This document shows, in pieces, positions 47,880-58,109 of a stretch of DNA of 64,000 bases (positions are counted from its first letter, which is position 1; each line of letters begins with the position of its first letter). Below the pieces are notes generated by a model. The model worked only from the letters and a program-made list of their open reading frames with translations, had not been told where the DNA came from and did no database searches. Made by a program: the position numbers and the translations under genes. Source of the DNA: Gadus chalcogrammus (Eukaryota; Chordata; Actinopteri; Gadiformes; Gadidae); NCBI RefSeq assembly GCF_026213295.1, contig NC_079419.1, forward strand, positions 21,207,180-21,271,179, in the 5' to 3' direction.

Positions 47880-48930
47880 ATTAGTTTCTATTCATTTATC
47901 TATTCATTTATCCGTTTATTATTTTTCATTTATCCCCTTATTGTATTGTGTTTATTGTTTTTATTCATCTGCCCCGCTTAATGCATTCGTTTATGTCCTC
48001 TTGGTACATTTGTTTGCATTATTTCATCTGTCCCGTTCACTCTGTTTGTAGTTCCCCATGTATTCCGATTGCTGCCTGGTACCGGTTTGTTTGGCGTTCT
48101 CTGCTGGCCGCTGGGTTTGATTGCAGCCGTTCTGGCTTGTCTTTCTGCTCTGGCGTTTGATTGGCTCCCCCACTTCCGGGCCGCCATTTTAGAATCGTGA
48201 CGCGTTACACATTCGCATTGTGACGCTTTTGCGTTATTCTATTCTTTTTCTTTGTTTATTTGCCCCTTTGTCCCCTCATTTTAATGCGTTTTATTTTGTT
48301 TATTGTTATTTATTCACCTGCCTGTCCAATGTATTCGTTTATTTCCTGTTGGTACGTTCGTTTACATTTGGTTCGCTTTTTGTGTGTCTCCCCGTGTGTC
48401 CCTACTGTCACTGGGTATCGGCTTTTTTGGCGTCCTCTGCTGGCTGGGATCACCCATTGTCACGGCTCAGTGTTGTTTACCCGTCCTGGCTTGTGATTGG
48501 TCCCCCCGTCTCCGGGCGACCGTCACTAGCTATGACGCGTGACACATTTTTCAAATACGAACGGTGTTTACCTGACCTGACATCTGATTGCCCCCCCCCT
48601 CATCTGGGAGATGGCCTCTCTATTTTGATACATTCGTGACCTTTGATACAATCTTCGCAAATTTGAAATTGTTTACTCAGCCTGGCACCTGATTGGCCCC
48701 TCCGCCTCCCGGGTTGCCTTCGGCGCTTCTGCGCATGTTACACGCAGAGTCCCGCCTCCCCTGCACGACTCTGATTGGCTCAGGGTCGTGCGGAGTTCAC
48801 GGCCACTCTCCCTCACCCGACACGTGTCTCAGTGGAACGTGTGTGTGTACGCGTCTACTACTGTCACTGTTACCGCGGCTCGTTTTTTGTAATTGTATGG
48901 ACATTTTTCACAGTTTGCTATTGCTCTGTT
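47880..48930 (+). repeat. Degenerate ~350-bp tandem repeat, likely PLE 5' region
   Basis: Blocks ttcgtttat(g/t)tcct(c/g)ttggtac, ggcgt(t/c)ctctgctggc, (t/c)ttgtgattgg(t/c)(c/t)cccc and tgacgcg(t)tacaca recur at about 47985, 48335 and, partly, 48680. Each carries an inverted CCAAT element (gattgg). The block leads into the hammerhead-like motif and PLE ORF1, as expected of a Penelope pseudo-LTR or 5' UTR. Confidence 0.6.
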
Positions 48931-48968
48931 GTACCTGATGAAGTCACTATTGTGACGAAACGTCGTAC
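48931..48968 (+). ncRNA. Hammerhead ribozyme-like motif
   Basis: GTAC, then CTGATGA (48935-48941), A, a stem GTCAC-TATT-GTGAC (48943-48956), GAAA (48957-48960), CGTC and GTAC. These are the invariant hammerhead core boxes in order; stem I is GTAC/GTAC, stem II is perfect (5 bp, 4-nt loop), stem III is minimal (A-U, C-G) and cleavage would follow C48964. Penelope-like elements are known to carry such minimal type I hammerheads, often active as dimers. One extra A between CTGATGA and stem II departs from the consensus, so activity is uncertain. Confidence 0.55.
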
Positions 48969-49066
48969 CTGCATAAACGATAATTAAATCCAAATCCAAA
49001 ACTTTTTTTACCGGACCACTCGTGTTTTTATTCGTTTTTTTGAGCCTTTCACGCAACCTACCGTTG

Positions 49067-49312
49067 ATGATGCCTGCTCCGAGCCCCCGTGATGACTGGA
49101 CCCTGGTCCAACACGGAAGACGCCACCATACACCCCGGGACCCATCAGATATCCCTCCTCTGGGTAGTCTACCTTTTAGACAAACAACTGACATGAGACG
49201 CACTTACGCGTCGTTCGCGGACCCTCACGGGCGCGACTGGGCTCCCCGCGACCCCCCTCCACGGGGCTGGGAAGCCCGCTCACGACCCGCCCGGTACCCG
49301 TCTCCCTGTTGA
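49067..49312 (+). pseudogene. Penelope-like element ORF1, N-terminal part
   Basis: The ATG pair at 49067-49072 starts MMPAPSPRDDWTLVQHGRRH, followed by RRTYASFADPHGRDW and an Arg/Pro-rich stretch; stop at 49312. After a frame change REANARQNFADVGSAWLRLF continues up to the solo LTR at 49405. The hammerhead-like motif 100 bp upstream and the ORF1 core at 51088 on the same strand support a PLE origin. No catalytic function is assigned to this N-terminal region. Confidence 0.5.
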
Positions 49313-49404
49313 CGCGCGAAGCTAACGCGCGTCAGAACTTCGCCGACGTTGGCTCAGCCTGGCTCCGCCTCTTCAGCTACGTAGCTAAGATCGCTGCCGT
49401 GGAG

Positions 49405-49924
49405 TGTGGTAGAAATTAGTGAGTATATTCTATGATAAACCATGATTATTAATAGGTTTTATATTTTAAATAGTGGAAAGCATTGTGTTTGCAGAATCTG
49501 GATTCAGAACAGATGGTGCACAGGAATGTATAGGGAACTGGGGGGAAGCTAAGTTGGTCTAAGGCCTTTCAGCCTTGGGTCAAGCTAAAGTTGACCTCAG
49601 CCTTTTTAGCCTTGGGTCATCTTGGCTAATGAGGTTGATCCATGCAGACCACTGAACTGGGCAGTTGATAACATGCTGTGACGAAGATTGACGGGCGGAA
49701 ACCCCATTGTGACTCCATTGTAAACAAAGAAATTCCTATACGTGTATAAGTGAGGCTGCAGCCCAATGTGGGGCCAGTGACTTTGCAAACCCACTCAGGC
49801 TGTTGTCGTTGTTGTTTTGCTGCACGATAAAGTCTTTTTCAATTCTTGCTCCGGACCCCTCGATTTCTTTTACACTCTCTCTTAAATTAGTCTAAGTGTT
49901 TTAAATCTCGATTAATCTCCGACA
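49405..49924 (+). mobile_element. Solo LTR of an endogenous retrovirus (520 bp)
   Basis: TGTGGTAGAAATTAGTGAG...TCTCCGACA, flanked by a 4-bp duplication GGAG (49401-49404, 49925-49928). It is the inverted homologue of the ERV 3' LTR at 55813-56320 along its whole length (roughly 80% identical). TATA-like TATAAG near 49744 and GATAAA near 49828. No primer-binding site or coding follows, so it arose by LTR-LTR recombination. It interrupts the PLE ORF1 frame. Confidence 0.9.
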
Positions 49925-49928
49925 GGAG

Positions 49929-50387
49929 CACGAAAGGTGTACATCAATCCACACTCATCGGTTTGACCGTTTTGAGTATACCATCCGGGTCCTTTCACTA
50001 CACTTCCTTTCGCCCTGATCTTAATTGCAACGCACTACGTACTCAAACTATATAAAAAAGAAGTCATACTAAAATAAAGTATAATGACTGCGGATAGTAT
50101 GGATATTGGAACAAAGCAATAGACTATAGCTCTATGGCCACCTAGAAGGCTAGGCTATAACTACCGTCACCGGAGCAAGTCCGGCTGTTTTCAAAAGCAT
50201 CTGTCATTACAAAAGCAACAACAAACAGATCGGAAATATCCTAACAACAGCACGGACGAGAGAAACGTGTAAATCCCTTTATTTACGGCGTTATGTTGTG
50301 ATATTGTGTCAATAAATACCAAATATATATACCTTTACATTGATGGCAATACCTGTCTTGAAATTATACGGAGGAGTTATGCTGGTG
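49929..50387. other. Unassigned sequence
   Basis: A+T-rich, with gtcctttcactacacttcct and short AT palindromes; no coding, RNA or recognisable repeat boundary. TCAGAACTTC occurs both at 49346 and 51087, which may mark the edges of a larger insertion in the PLE. Confidence 0.35.
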
Positions 50388-51050
50388 TCACATACCATTG
50401 TTGGGAACTGCAGTTACCGTTCCACCTGAACGGCAGTTACCGTTTCAGAACGGTAGTTACCGTTCCAGAAAGGCATATGCCATGGCATTACCGTTTCAGA
50501 ACGGTAGTTACCGTTCCAGAACGGCATATGCCATGGCATTACCGTTTCAGAACGGTAGTTACCGTTCCAGAACGGCATATGCCATGGTATTACCGTTTCA
50601 GAACGGTAGTTACCGTTCCAGAACGGCATATGCCATGGCATTACCGTTTCAGAACGGTAGTTACCGTTCCAGAACGGCATATGCCATGGCATTACCGTTT
50701 CAGAACGGTAGTTACCGTTTCAGAACGGCAGTTACCGTTTCAGAACGGTAGTTACCGTTTCAGAACGGCAGTTACCGTTTCAGAACGGTAGTTACCGTTT
50801 CAGAACGGTAGTTACCGTTTCAGAACGGCAGTTACCGTTTCAGAACGGCAGTTACCGTTTCAGAACGGCAGTTACCGTTTCAGAACGGTAGTTACCGTTT
50901 CAGAATGGCAGTTACCGTTCCAGAACGGCATATGCCATGGTATGTCAGTGGTCGCGACGGCAGTTACCGTTTCAGAACGGCAGTTACCGTTTCAGAACGG
51001 CAGTTACCGTTCCAGAACGGCATATGCCATGGTATGTCAGTGGTCGCGGT
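50388..51050. repeat. Palindromic 20-bp tandem array
   Basis: About 30 copies of cagttaccgtttcagaacgg (20 bp), in which ACCGTT-TCAG-AACGGT is a perfect inverted repeat, so each unit can form a hairpin. In the left third a 52-bp variant inserts catatgccatggcatt, itself containing the palindrome ATGCCATGGCAT. The array starts after TCACATACCAT (50388) and ends in ATGGTATGTCA (50937 and again 51029), near-inverted ends suggesting a mobile unit. Open frames in three registers are repeat artefacts. Confidence 0.9.
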
Positions 51051-51074
51051 GGCACATGCCACAGGCCATTAAAC

Positions 51075-52340
51075 GATCTCGGCGTCTCTCAGAACTTCCG
51101 CCCCGCCGCCCGTGACCGAGGCCTCCCCGCCGGCCCTCCACGACCACGGCACCAGGTACCCTCCAGACCTGGTCCTAGGCCCCGTGCCCGCCCCCGCATT
51201 CCCCGGCGTCCCAGGCCTCCTGAGACGTCTGCCGCGTGCTCCAGACCCCTAGCTCCGGACGCCCCGCGTTCCGATGACCCAGACTTCGCGCTGAAGAACC
51301 GCCTCATCCTCGTGGCCATCAAGGCGGCCCACCACCTGGACAACGCCTCCGGCCCGGACCCTCTCTCCATCATCGCCAGGCTCACCGCCTCCTTGACGGC
51401 CTCCATCCGCCCTGCTGTCCCTAACGCCGCGACCCTTGCCTCTATTGATAGCAACGCTCGCAACTGGGGACACGCCACCACCATCCTCCTGCGGGACCAC
51501 TACAGGGCTACGGTGGCCCAGAAGGTGAGCGACCTCTCGTGCCTTGCGGACCCTGCCTGGCACCGCAACTTCGATGTGGCTGCCTCCTGGGCCGCTCGCC
51601 AGTACGGCCACCGCCTCCGCCAGGACACGCTGGACGCCCTCCGCTCCGAGCTCAGGTGTGAGCTCGATGCCCCGGACCCTGCGGACGCCCTGCGGGACGG
51701 CTCCCTGCCCTCCTCCGACCTGCCGCCTCCCTCCCCGGACCCCGGGGCCCCGGACAGCGATGACCGCGAGGACCGCTCTCCGTCCCAGGCCAGCTGCTAT
51801 TCCCCCCCACTTCCTCCCCCCCTCTCCCTCTTCTCCCCCCTCTCCCTGCAGTCTTGAGACCCCCTCCGGCCGCGCCCCTGCCGCAGAGGACGACGCCTAC
51901 CTCCGCCCTGCCCTGGTGCCGGACCCTCGCCACTTCCCCTCTGCCAGCTCCTGCATCTCCCGGCACGACACCTCCCCATGTGTTTGCCCAGACCAGCGCT
52001 TCCGCCCTGCCACGGCGCCGGACCCTCGCCACGCCCCTTCAGCCAGCTCCTGCGTCTCCCGGCATGACACCCCCCAGTGGGTCTGCCCAGACTAACGCTC
52101 GTCGGGACGCTGTCCCTGTCGGCAGCCCCGTTGGCTCCGACCGCGCCCGGCAGACCTTCAACCCTCCGGCTGACAGCGCCATCCTGGACACGCCCATACC
52201 GCCAGAAGGTCCTGTGTGACCCTTGACCCGCCCGCGGATGGCGTCACACCGATGGCACACGCAAGCATGTTTTCTAGACGTGCCAGCACCGCCAGGAGGC
52301 TTGCCGGGAAGCCTCGTTCGGCTGCTCCACCACTGAGGGG
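51075..52340 (+). pseudogene. Penelope-like element ORF1 (domain before SGNH)
   Basis: Frame 51088-51857 begins in Arg/Pro-rich sequence and contains a conserved core: NRLILVAIKAAHHLDNASGP, IIARLTASLTASIRPAVP, SNARNWGHATTILLRDHY and SWAARQYGHRLRQDTLDALR. The same landmarks (I..HHxD, AR..LTA.I.PA.P, ..LL..HY) appear in the elements at 19683 and 53335, defining a family-specific ORF1 domain. Downstream is Pro/Ser-rich with a 120-bp internal duplication (51905-52090, PDPRHxPSASSCxSRHDT twice), in shifting frames. No SGNH or RT domain follows before the next element, so this copy is truncated. High G+C. Confidence 0.65.
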
Positions 52341-53179
52341 CTCAGATACGGAGGCCTCTCCGTAGCATACCTCCAGGACATCATCTCATAGTGTGGGGTT
52401 GGGTTGGAGATAAAGGTTAGTTGTGTGTTGATGGCCCGTGCACCCGGCGTCGCCGCATGTGGCGCGCCGACCTTTGCTTTTGAACCTAACCCTAACCCTT
52501 TTTTTTAGCAACTTTGGAGTTTCTAATTTGGATGTATTTTACTTCTTTTACTTTGTTTTTTTCAAGTTACTTTTAAACAAAGTTTGTCTTAACTTAGTTG
52601 ACCTGCATTTTGGAGCGAATAAACTTTATTCTTTTTTACCACCTGTGGAAATTACCTTATTCCCTTTGGTTTTAATCGAATCTCCTTCAAATGGCCCCCC
52701 CTTTTTTGGCTGGTGAGTACAGAGACATCTACGTGTTCAGCTTTTTTTAACTTCGGACTGTAACAGTTTTGGGATATTCTACAACCCCATCGGGCGGATC
52801 AACGACACCCTGTCTCCTAACCCAAGCACAGCCTACCTCCCAGCTAAAAACCACTCGACTGAACCGATTGGGGGAATTGACGTTATCCTGCTTCCTTGCT
52901 AAGCTAACCATGCCTCCTAGCTAAAAGACATTGCACCAGCTGACCGGATCAACAGTCTTCTATTTTGCCATTATTATTTGACATTCTTTGTTTATCGTAT
53001 GGTTATAACTACATCTATTGTTTTAATCTCCATTTTTTGCAAGCTATGGTTTTAACCTTATTTTAGTTTAGTTGATTTTACATCTCTCTATTATCTTTTC
53101 CTTATTTTTTCTACGTTGGTTCTTTTTAAACTCCAACTCCCAAACCCCCTCCTGTTTTTGTAAATAGGCCTGGGCCTTT
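52341..53179 (+). other. Junction and putative 5' UTR of the second PLE
   Basis: Holds the short telomere-like tract (52484-52502), T-rich sequence and no open frame. It precedes the ORF1 of the next PLE on the same strand, so its right part is probably the 5' untranslated region of that element. Confidence 0.4.
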
Positions 53180-53617
53180 TTGATTTCCATTCCATTTTCT
53201 CCCAACGAAATGGCTAATGATTTTAGAAATAGGTTTAGCCTATTGGGTAGGCCTACTCACCCCACAGACCCACAGAAACATTCTCTTTTGAAATTGACTC
53301 CGGTCGGGACGAGTCTTTCAACCGATCTAGACCCGAAATTAATTAAACATTATTTTCAAATACTACAATCAATTCATCACACAGACATTTTAGAAGAATC
53401 CATGAGAACAGGTATCCCACCATTAGGGATGGCTAGGAAGGTAGCTCAACTTACAGCATTCATCAAACCGGCGGCACCTGACGATCTGGTCTTAAACCAA
53501 ATCAAAGAGAACACAATGGAGTATATGATTAAAAATGTAAAGACTTTAATCCAACACTGTTTTCCTCCCACATCTGTACTTGTTGAGCGGCTAGGCCCCT
53601 CAACCACCGCGGCCTAG
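53180..53617 (+). pseudogene. Penelope-like element 2, ORF1 domain
   Basis: 145 codons, starting MISIPFSPNEMANDF or at the internal M (53210). It contains the family core: PKLIKHYFQILQSIHHTDI, MARKVAQLTAFIKPAAPD, NQIKENTMEYMIKNVKTLI. The frame ends at 53617; the following SGNH-containing frame is shifted, implying a frameshift in an originally single ORF1 protein. Lower G+C and different codon use from the copy at 51075, so the two PLEs belong to different subfamilies. Confidence 0.65.
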
Positions 53618-53703
53618 CCGCCCCCCGCTGCCACAGCGCTTACCAGTGACCAGGCCGCGTCCGCCTCCGGTCGTCCCACCGGTGCGGACCACCTCAGCAG
53701 TCA

Positions 53704-54675
53704 TTGACCCTCCTTGCGTCTTGGAGACGAGCCTTGGATCTCCCACGCCGGACCCCGAGCCCCCAGTCACCATTCTCGCTTCCTCAACCCCTAGACCCCA
53801 GCCGTCTCTCCCCTACAGGTGACGCGACCCGGAGGCGGCTCTGCCCGCCGTCCTCCTCGCCGGCGCTGACCTCTCCACCACCTGGCCAGGCGGAGGAACC
53901 TTCCCTGACAATGACAAAGATACACATCATTAATAATGGTTCAATTAAGAAATCTGACCCACTCACAGTTTGCGTTGAGATCCACCCTTGCCCTCTCACG
54001 CCTCCTCTGACCACTCCTGCTGATGTTGCCCTTGCCCCAGTGGGGGAAGGTCCGAGTCGCCAAACCCCGACTTCTCCTTCCCTTTTCTCTTCCCCTATGC
54101 TCAGTACTTCCTACCACCAGCCCTGCATACACCCCCCTACGAACCGCAAAGCCACTATGTGGTCCCTCCCTATCAGAAAACCCATAATTATCACGGGCCA
54201 TTCAAACTTGGCCCGGATTCCAAAAAGAAAAATGGACGACATCCAAATAGACCGCTTTCCAGGAGCTACATTAAGACACCTAACAGCCGTCTTACTGAGA
54301 CACACATCTCCCAGACCGGACACTAAACTCATTTTGTTATCCATCGGCAAAAACAACTGTCTTAGAGAACAAACAGCCATCACAATAATCAAGGACACCC
54401 GACGTTTAATTAGGACAGCCAGAGAAAAATTCCCCCAGGCTGGCATTGCTATTCCCCTCTTAACGGTATCTATTAAACTATCCGCCACCCAACTCCGTTG
54501 TGTCAAGGCTTTTAACGACTTTATTAGAGATAATATCGAGGACGTTGACTCACGTGCTGGCTACCTTAACACACTGTCGACACTTAAATTCCAGACCGCC
54601 CATGACAACATTCACTGGACTCCGGAGACAGCGAAGTCTATGCTGGATGACTGGCTGACTCAGCTGGATTTATAG
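53704..54675 (+). pseudogene. Penelope-like element 2, SGNH hydrolase-like domain
   Basis: 323-codon open frame. The first half is low-complexity Pro/Ser. The second half (about residues 155-320) shows the SGNH blocks: IITGHSNLARIP (block I serine), FPGATLRHL (block II glycine), LLSIGKNNCL (block III asparagine), and DNIHWTPETAKSML (block V Asp and His). All four catalytic-type residues are present, so the fold could be an active esterase. In CR1-clade LINEs an ORF1 esterase is known; here the domain lies directly ahead of a Penelope-type reverse transcriptase on the same strand. Related relic: 17778-18060. Confidence 0.7.
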
Positions 54676-54719
54676 CTAGACCACCAGGCGCAGCGCCGTC
54701 CCCTCCGTCCTCAGTATCT

Positions 54720-55812
54720 AATGTTACTAACCTTTCTGCTCTTCATCTGTCCCCGTCAGAACAGGAGATCCTCGAACGAGGCCTCACCTTCATCACGACA
54801 CCGTCACTCCCAGACCGTGACCTGTTGAGACTACACCGTCTATCTGGGAACCAGCCATGAAATCCATCTCGAAGCCTATACGCCAGCTCATCAAGCAGGA
54901 CCTCCGTTCCTTCCGTGACCTCCGACCTCGACGTCCTGTAGGGGAGGACAATATTACTGTCCATCAACAACAGGCCCTGAACAAATTAAAATCTCGCCAT
55001 GAGATAATTATTAAACCAGCGGATAAGGGAGGGCAAATTGTAATTCAGGATCGAACTAATTACATTCTGGAGGCGACACGTCAACTTAATGACCCCATCT
55101 ACTATCGCCCTCTCACGCAGCCCATGTACCTGGAGACTCAGACGATGGTTAGAGTCTTAATTATTCTACCTTCTCCCCAAAATACACAAACCCCCAGAGA
55201 ATTGGACTGTTCCATTCGTGGTCCCTCCGGGACGCCCCATAGTAAGTGACTGTGGCTCTGAATCGTACCATTTGGCGGAGTTTATAGATTTTTATATAAA
55301 CCCCCTATCCCATACTCACCCGAGCTACCTCATGGACACGTATACATTTGTTAACAAGTTAAAAAGTCTCACCGTCCCCGATAACACGTTTATCTTTTCA
55401 ATCGATGTAGATTCCTTATACACGAACATCGACACTGTCCTGGGCCTTAAGACGGTGAAAAAAGCATTGGCTTCGTCACCTGATCCATCTCGTCCTGATA
55501 CATTTATTTTAAAGTTTTTAGAAATCACTCTTACCCGTAACGACTTTTTATTCGACAAATCGTTCTTTTTACAAATATGCGGCTGCGCCATGGGGAGGAA
55601 ATATTCACCGGCCCACGCGGACATTTATCTTGCCGACTGGGAGGAATCTGCATTTCTTAAATGCCCGTCACGCCCCTTAATTTATTTCCGCTATCTAGAT
55701 GATATCTTTGGACTCTGGGACAAATCCGAAACGGAATTCAACCACTTTATGCATATCATCAACTCACACCACCCCCGTATCAAACTCAAACACACTCTCC
55801 ATCTTCAGCAGG
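54720..55812 (+). pseudogene. Penelope-like element 2, reverse transcriptase (interrupted)
   Basis: Starts with LSPSEQEILERGLTFITTP, frameshifts near 54830, continues from 54857 (QLIKQDLRSF; IIIKPADKGGQIVIQD), frameshifts again near 55165, then LLPKIHKPPENW, GRPIVSDCGSES, FSIDVDSLYTNI, CGCAMGRKYSPAHADIYLAD and LIYFRYLDDIFGLW. The NADKGG-like, LPKIHK, RPIVS, D-x-xSLYTNI, AMG-xxxSPA and YLDDIF motifs are those of Penelope-like reverse transcriptases, close to telomerase. The sequence is cut at 55812 by the ERV, so the linker and any GIY-YIG endonuclease would lie beyond the window on the far side of the ERV. Confidence 0.85.
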
Positions 55813-56320
55813 TGTCGAAGATTAATCGAGATTTAAAACACTTAGACTAATTTAAGAGAGAGAGTAAAAGAAATTAAGGGGTCCGGAGCAAGAATTGAAA
55901 AAGACTTTATCGTGAAGAAAAACAACAACGACAACAGCCTGAGTGGGTCTGCAGAGTCACTCTCGAACATAGACTCCAGCTCCTCTTTATGCACATACCC
56001 ACATACAAGAATTTCTTTGTTACAATGGAGGTTCCCTTTGTTCCAATGGGGTTTCCGCCCAGTCAATCTTCGTCTCAGCATGTTATCAACTTGGCCCTGG
56101 TCTGAGGTCAGCATGGATTGACCTCGTTAGCCAAGATGACCCAGGGCTGACAGGCTGAGGTCAACATGACTTGACCCCGCAGTTCCCAGGACATTCCTGT
56201 TTACCACCATCTGCTCTGAACCCAGACTCTGCAAGCATCATGTGCTTTCCACAATTAAAAATATAAAACCTATTAATAATCATGGTTTACCATAGAATAT
56301 ACTCACTAATTTCTACCACA
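55813..56320 (-). repeat. ERV 3' LTR (minus strand)
   Basis: On the minus strand TGTGGTAGAAATTAGTGAG...TTCGACA, 508 bp, preceded by a polypurine tract. It is the homologue of the solo LTR at 49405. The host flank CAGG (55809-55812) should be duplicated at the far end, outside the window. The last codons of the PLE reverse-transcriptase frame after 55812 are LTR sequence. Confidence 0.9.
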
Positions 56321-56335
56321 CATCCCCCCTGTTGT
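56321..56335 (-). promoter_or_regulatory. ERV polypurine tract
   Basis: Minus strand ACAACAGGGGGGATG directly before the LTR TG, the plus-strand primer of retroviruses. Confidence 0.8.
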
Positions 56336-56431
56336 GACTACTAAGATCACAACAAAAACATAACAGTCGTTTGGGTCATATTTTGCACTACATTTGATCA
56401 TCGTTAAAAAACCTTTAAACATGTTCAGGAG

Positions 56432-56563
56432 GACTTCCGGTAATGGCGGCGAGCTAGACAGACGCTGCTTTTTAGTCTCTGTACTAATTACAATTTCTAC
56501 TCCTTTGAAAGCCATATAACGAACTCAAATAGAACACGGATACGTTTTAAAGCAAGGTTAACT
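56432..56563 (+). promoter_or_regulatory. L1 5' UTR with YY1-like site
   Basis: The element begins GACTTCCGGTAATGGCGGC. AATGGCGGC (56442-56450) fits the YY1 core (ATGGCGGC) about 10 bp from the 5' end, the arrangement by which YY1 sets the start site in human L1. Only 132 bp precede the ORF1 ATG. Confidence 0.6.
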
Positions 56564-57484
56564 ATGTCAGGCACAAGAAAGAACAAAAATAAACCCGACA
56601 ATCAACCTAATAAGTCTACAAACACTTCGCCAAGTGGCAAACCGCATGCTAGCCACGAACTAGCAGCCTCTTCAGTGGAGGATAGCGAGAGGATGGACGC
56701 AACAAACAATGGTCGTCGGGATATCCAGAATCAAGATGTTTTAGAGGCCATCGCTTGTCTCAAGACTGAAAGTTTGGCGCGTCACAGGGAAGTTATTGAT
56801 GGCATAGCCCACATTAGATCGGATTTGGATGTTATCAAAAGCAGAATGACCACGGCTGAACAACGCATAGGTGACACGGAGGATGTAACAACACAGCTAA
56901 CGGCAACGGTGTCTGAGTTGGAAGCCAAAGTGAAACAACTTACAGAAAAGAATGACGACCTTGAGAATCGCTCACGCCGTTCGAATCTACGCTTCATTGG
57001 GCTGGAAGAAAAGGCGGAGGGTGCCGACGCTGAAACCTTTCTGGAGAATTGGCTCACCGAAGTCCTCGGACCGGGGAACTTCCCCCATCCGTTGCGGATC
57101 GAGCGAGCTCACCGCATCGCAGTTACTCCAACGGTCAACACTTCAGGCAAGCAGAAGCATAAGCCGACAACTGAACGTCCCAGGACACTGATCGCGACAT
57201 TCCTGAACTTCAAAGATAAAGCGCGGGTGATGAACGCGGCACGGAAGAAGAAGGCGATTATGTACAACAACCGACAGGTCAAACTTTTCTCAGACTTTTC
57301 AGCCGACGTGCAACGCCAGCGGAACGCCTACTATGCGGTGAAACAGACTCTATACTCCAAGGGAATAGAGTATGGCCTTCAATACCCCGCCAAACTTCGG
57401 GTGACATATGAGGGCAAGGTCATCGTCTTCCAGACGCCCGGAGAAGTGGATACGTTTCTTCACAGCATTGATGAGTCAGGGTGA
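56564..57484 (+). CDS. L1 ORF1 protein
   Basis: 306 codons. A basic, Ser/Asn-rich N-terminus (1-50); a long heptad-type coiled coil (about 65-150: IAHIRSDLDVIKSRMTTAEQ to LTEKNDDLENRSRRSN); an RRM-like RNA-binding domain beginning NLRFIGLEEKAEG and including LRIERAHRI (about 152-195); and a C-terminal domain (RTLIATFLNFKDKARVMNAA, LFSDFSADVQRQRNAYY). This is the usual trimer-forming nucleic-acid chaperone layout of L1. No stop or frameshift. Confidence 0.92.
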   Translation: MSGTRKNKNKPDNQPNKSTNTSPSGKPHASHELAASSVEDSERMDATNNGRRDIQNQDVLEAIACLKTESLARHREVIDGIAHIRSDLDVIKSRMTTAEQRIGDTEDVTTQLTATVSELEAKVKQLTEKNDDLENRSRRSNLRFIGLEEKAEGADAETFLENWLTEVLGPGNFPHPLRIERAHRIAVTPTVNTSGKQKHKPTTERPRTLIATFLNFKDKARVMNAARKKKAIMYNNRQVKLFSDFSADVQRQRNAYYAVKQTLYSKGIEYGLQYPAKLRVTYEGKVIVFQTPGEVDTFLHSIDESG

Positions 57485-58109
57485 TGTATTGCTTATATGC
57501 AAAGTAGGCTAAACTTGCAATAGAAATTATTTCTAGTACACACGGCTGATTTGATTTGAAAGATGTTTACAAGTTAAACAAGGAAAATAAAAGAAAAATG
57601 GCTCATTTAATTGGGCCCAATATTATTCTGTTATTTCTCACTTTAAAGGGTGTCGCTAAATAATTTGAGTCATGCTTGCACTCAGTAACCTATTTGCTTT
57701 CAGAACCTTAAAGATTATACGTTATTGGCTATGGCTTATACTAAAATGTTCATTTTGTTCTACCATAAAGGGGTGGTATTTTATATTACTTGAATACACA
57801 GAGATTAAAGGTGGTTTATTTAGTTTATTTGACTTACTTTTGCTCCTAATCAGGAGCTATTGGAAGGTGGATTTACTTAGTTTAGAGACTGTAAAGTAGG
57901 CAGTCGGTGGGTGGATATGTTAAACATTTTGCATGTTCTAGCAAAATGTTTTCGGTGTGGTTCTTGTGTAGGTTTTCATTATTTCACGTGTAGTGTCGTT
58001 TTATTTATTCTTTTTTTTTTGTATTTCCCTCTTCTCTGTCTCCCCTCATATTACCCAACTCTTCAGTACAGCTCATGCTCTTTGTTAAGGCTCCCCATAG
58101 CATCCCCTA

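Noticed and set aside
50306..50791. Repeat protein of RFRTVVTVPERHMPWHY units
   Set aside because: All registers of the 20-bp palindromic array are open; no start context, splice site or conserved fold.
51844..52219. Separate proline-rich genes in three frames after 51850
   Set aside because: They continue the degenerate PLE ORF1 in shifting frames across a 120-bp internal duplication.
49405..56320. A single element bounded by the two inverted LTRs
   Set aside because: The left LTR has its own GGAG duplication and no coding after it, and the right LTR has its own polypurine tract on the minus strand; they are independent insertions of one ERV family.
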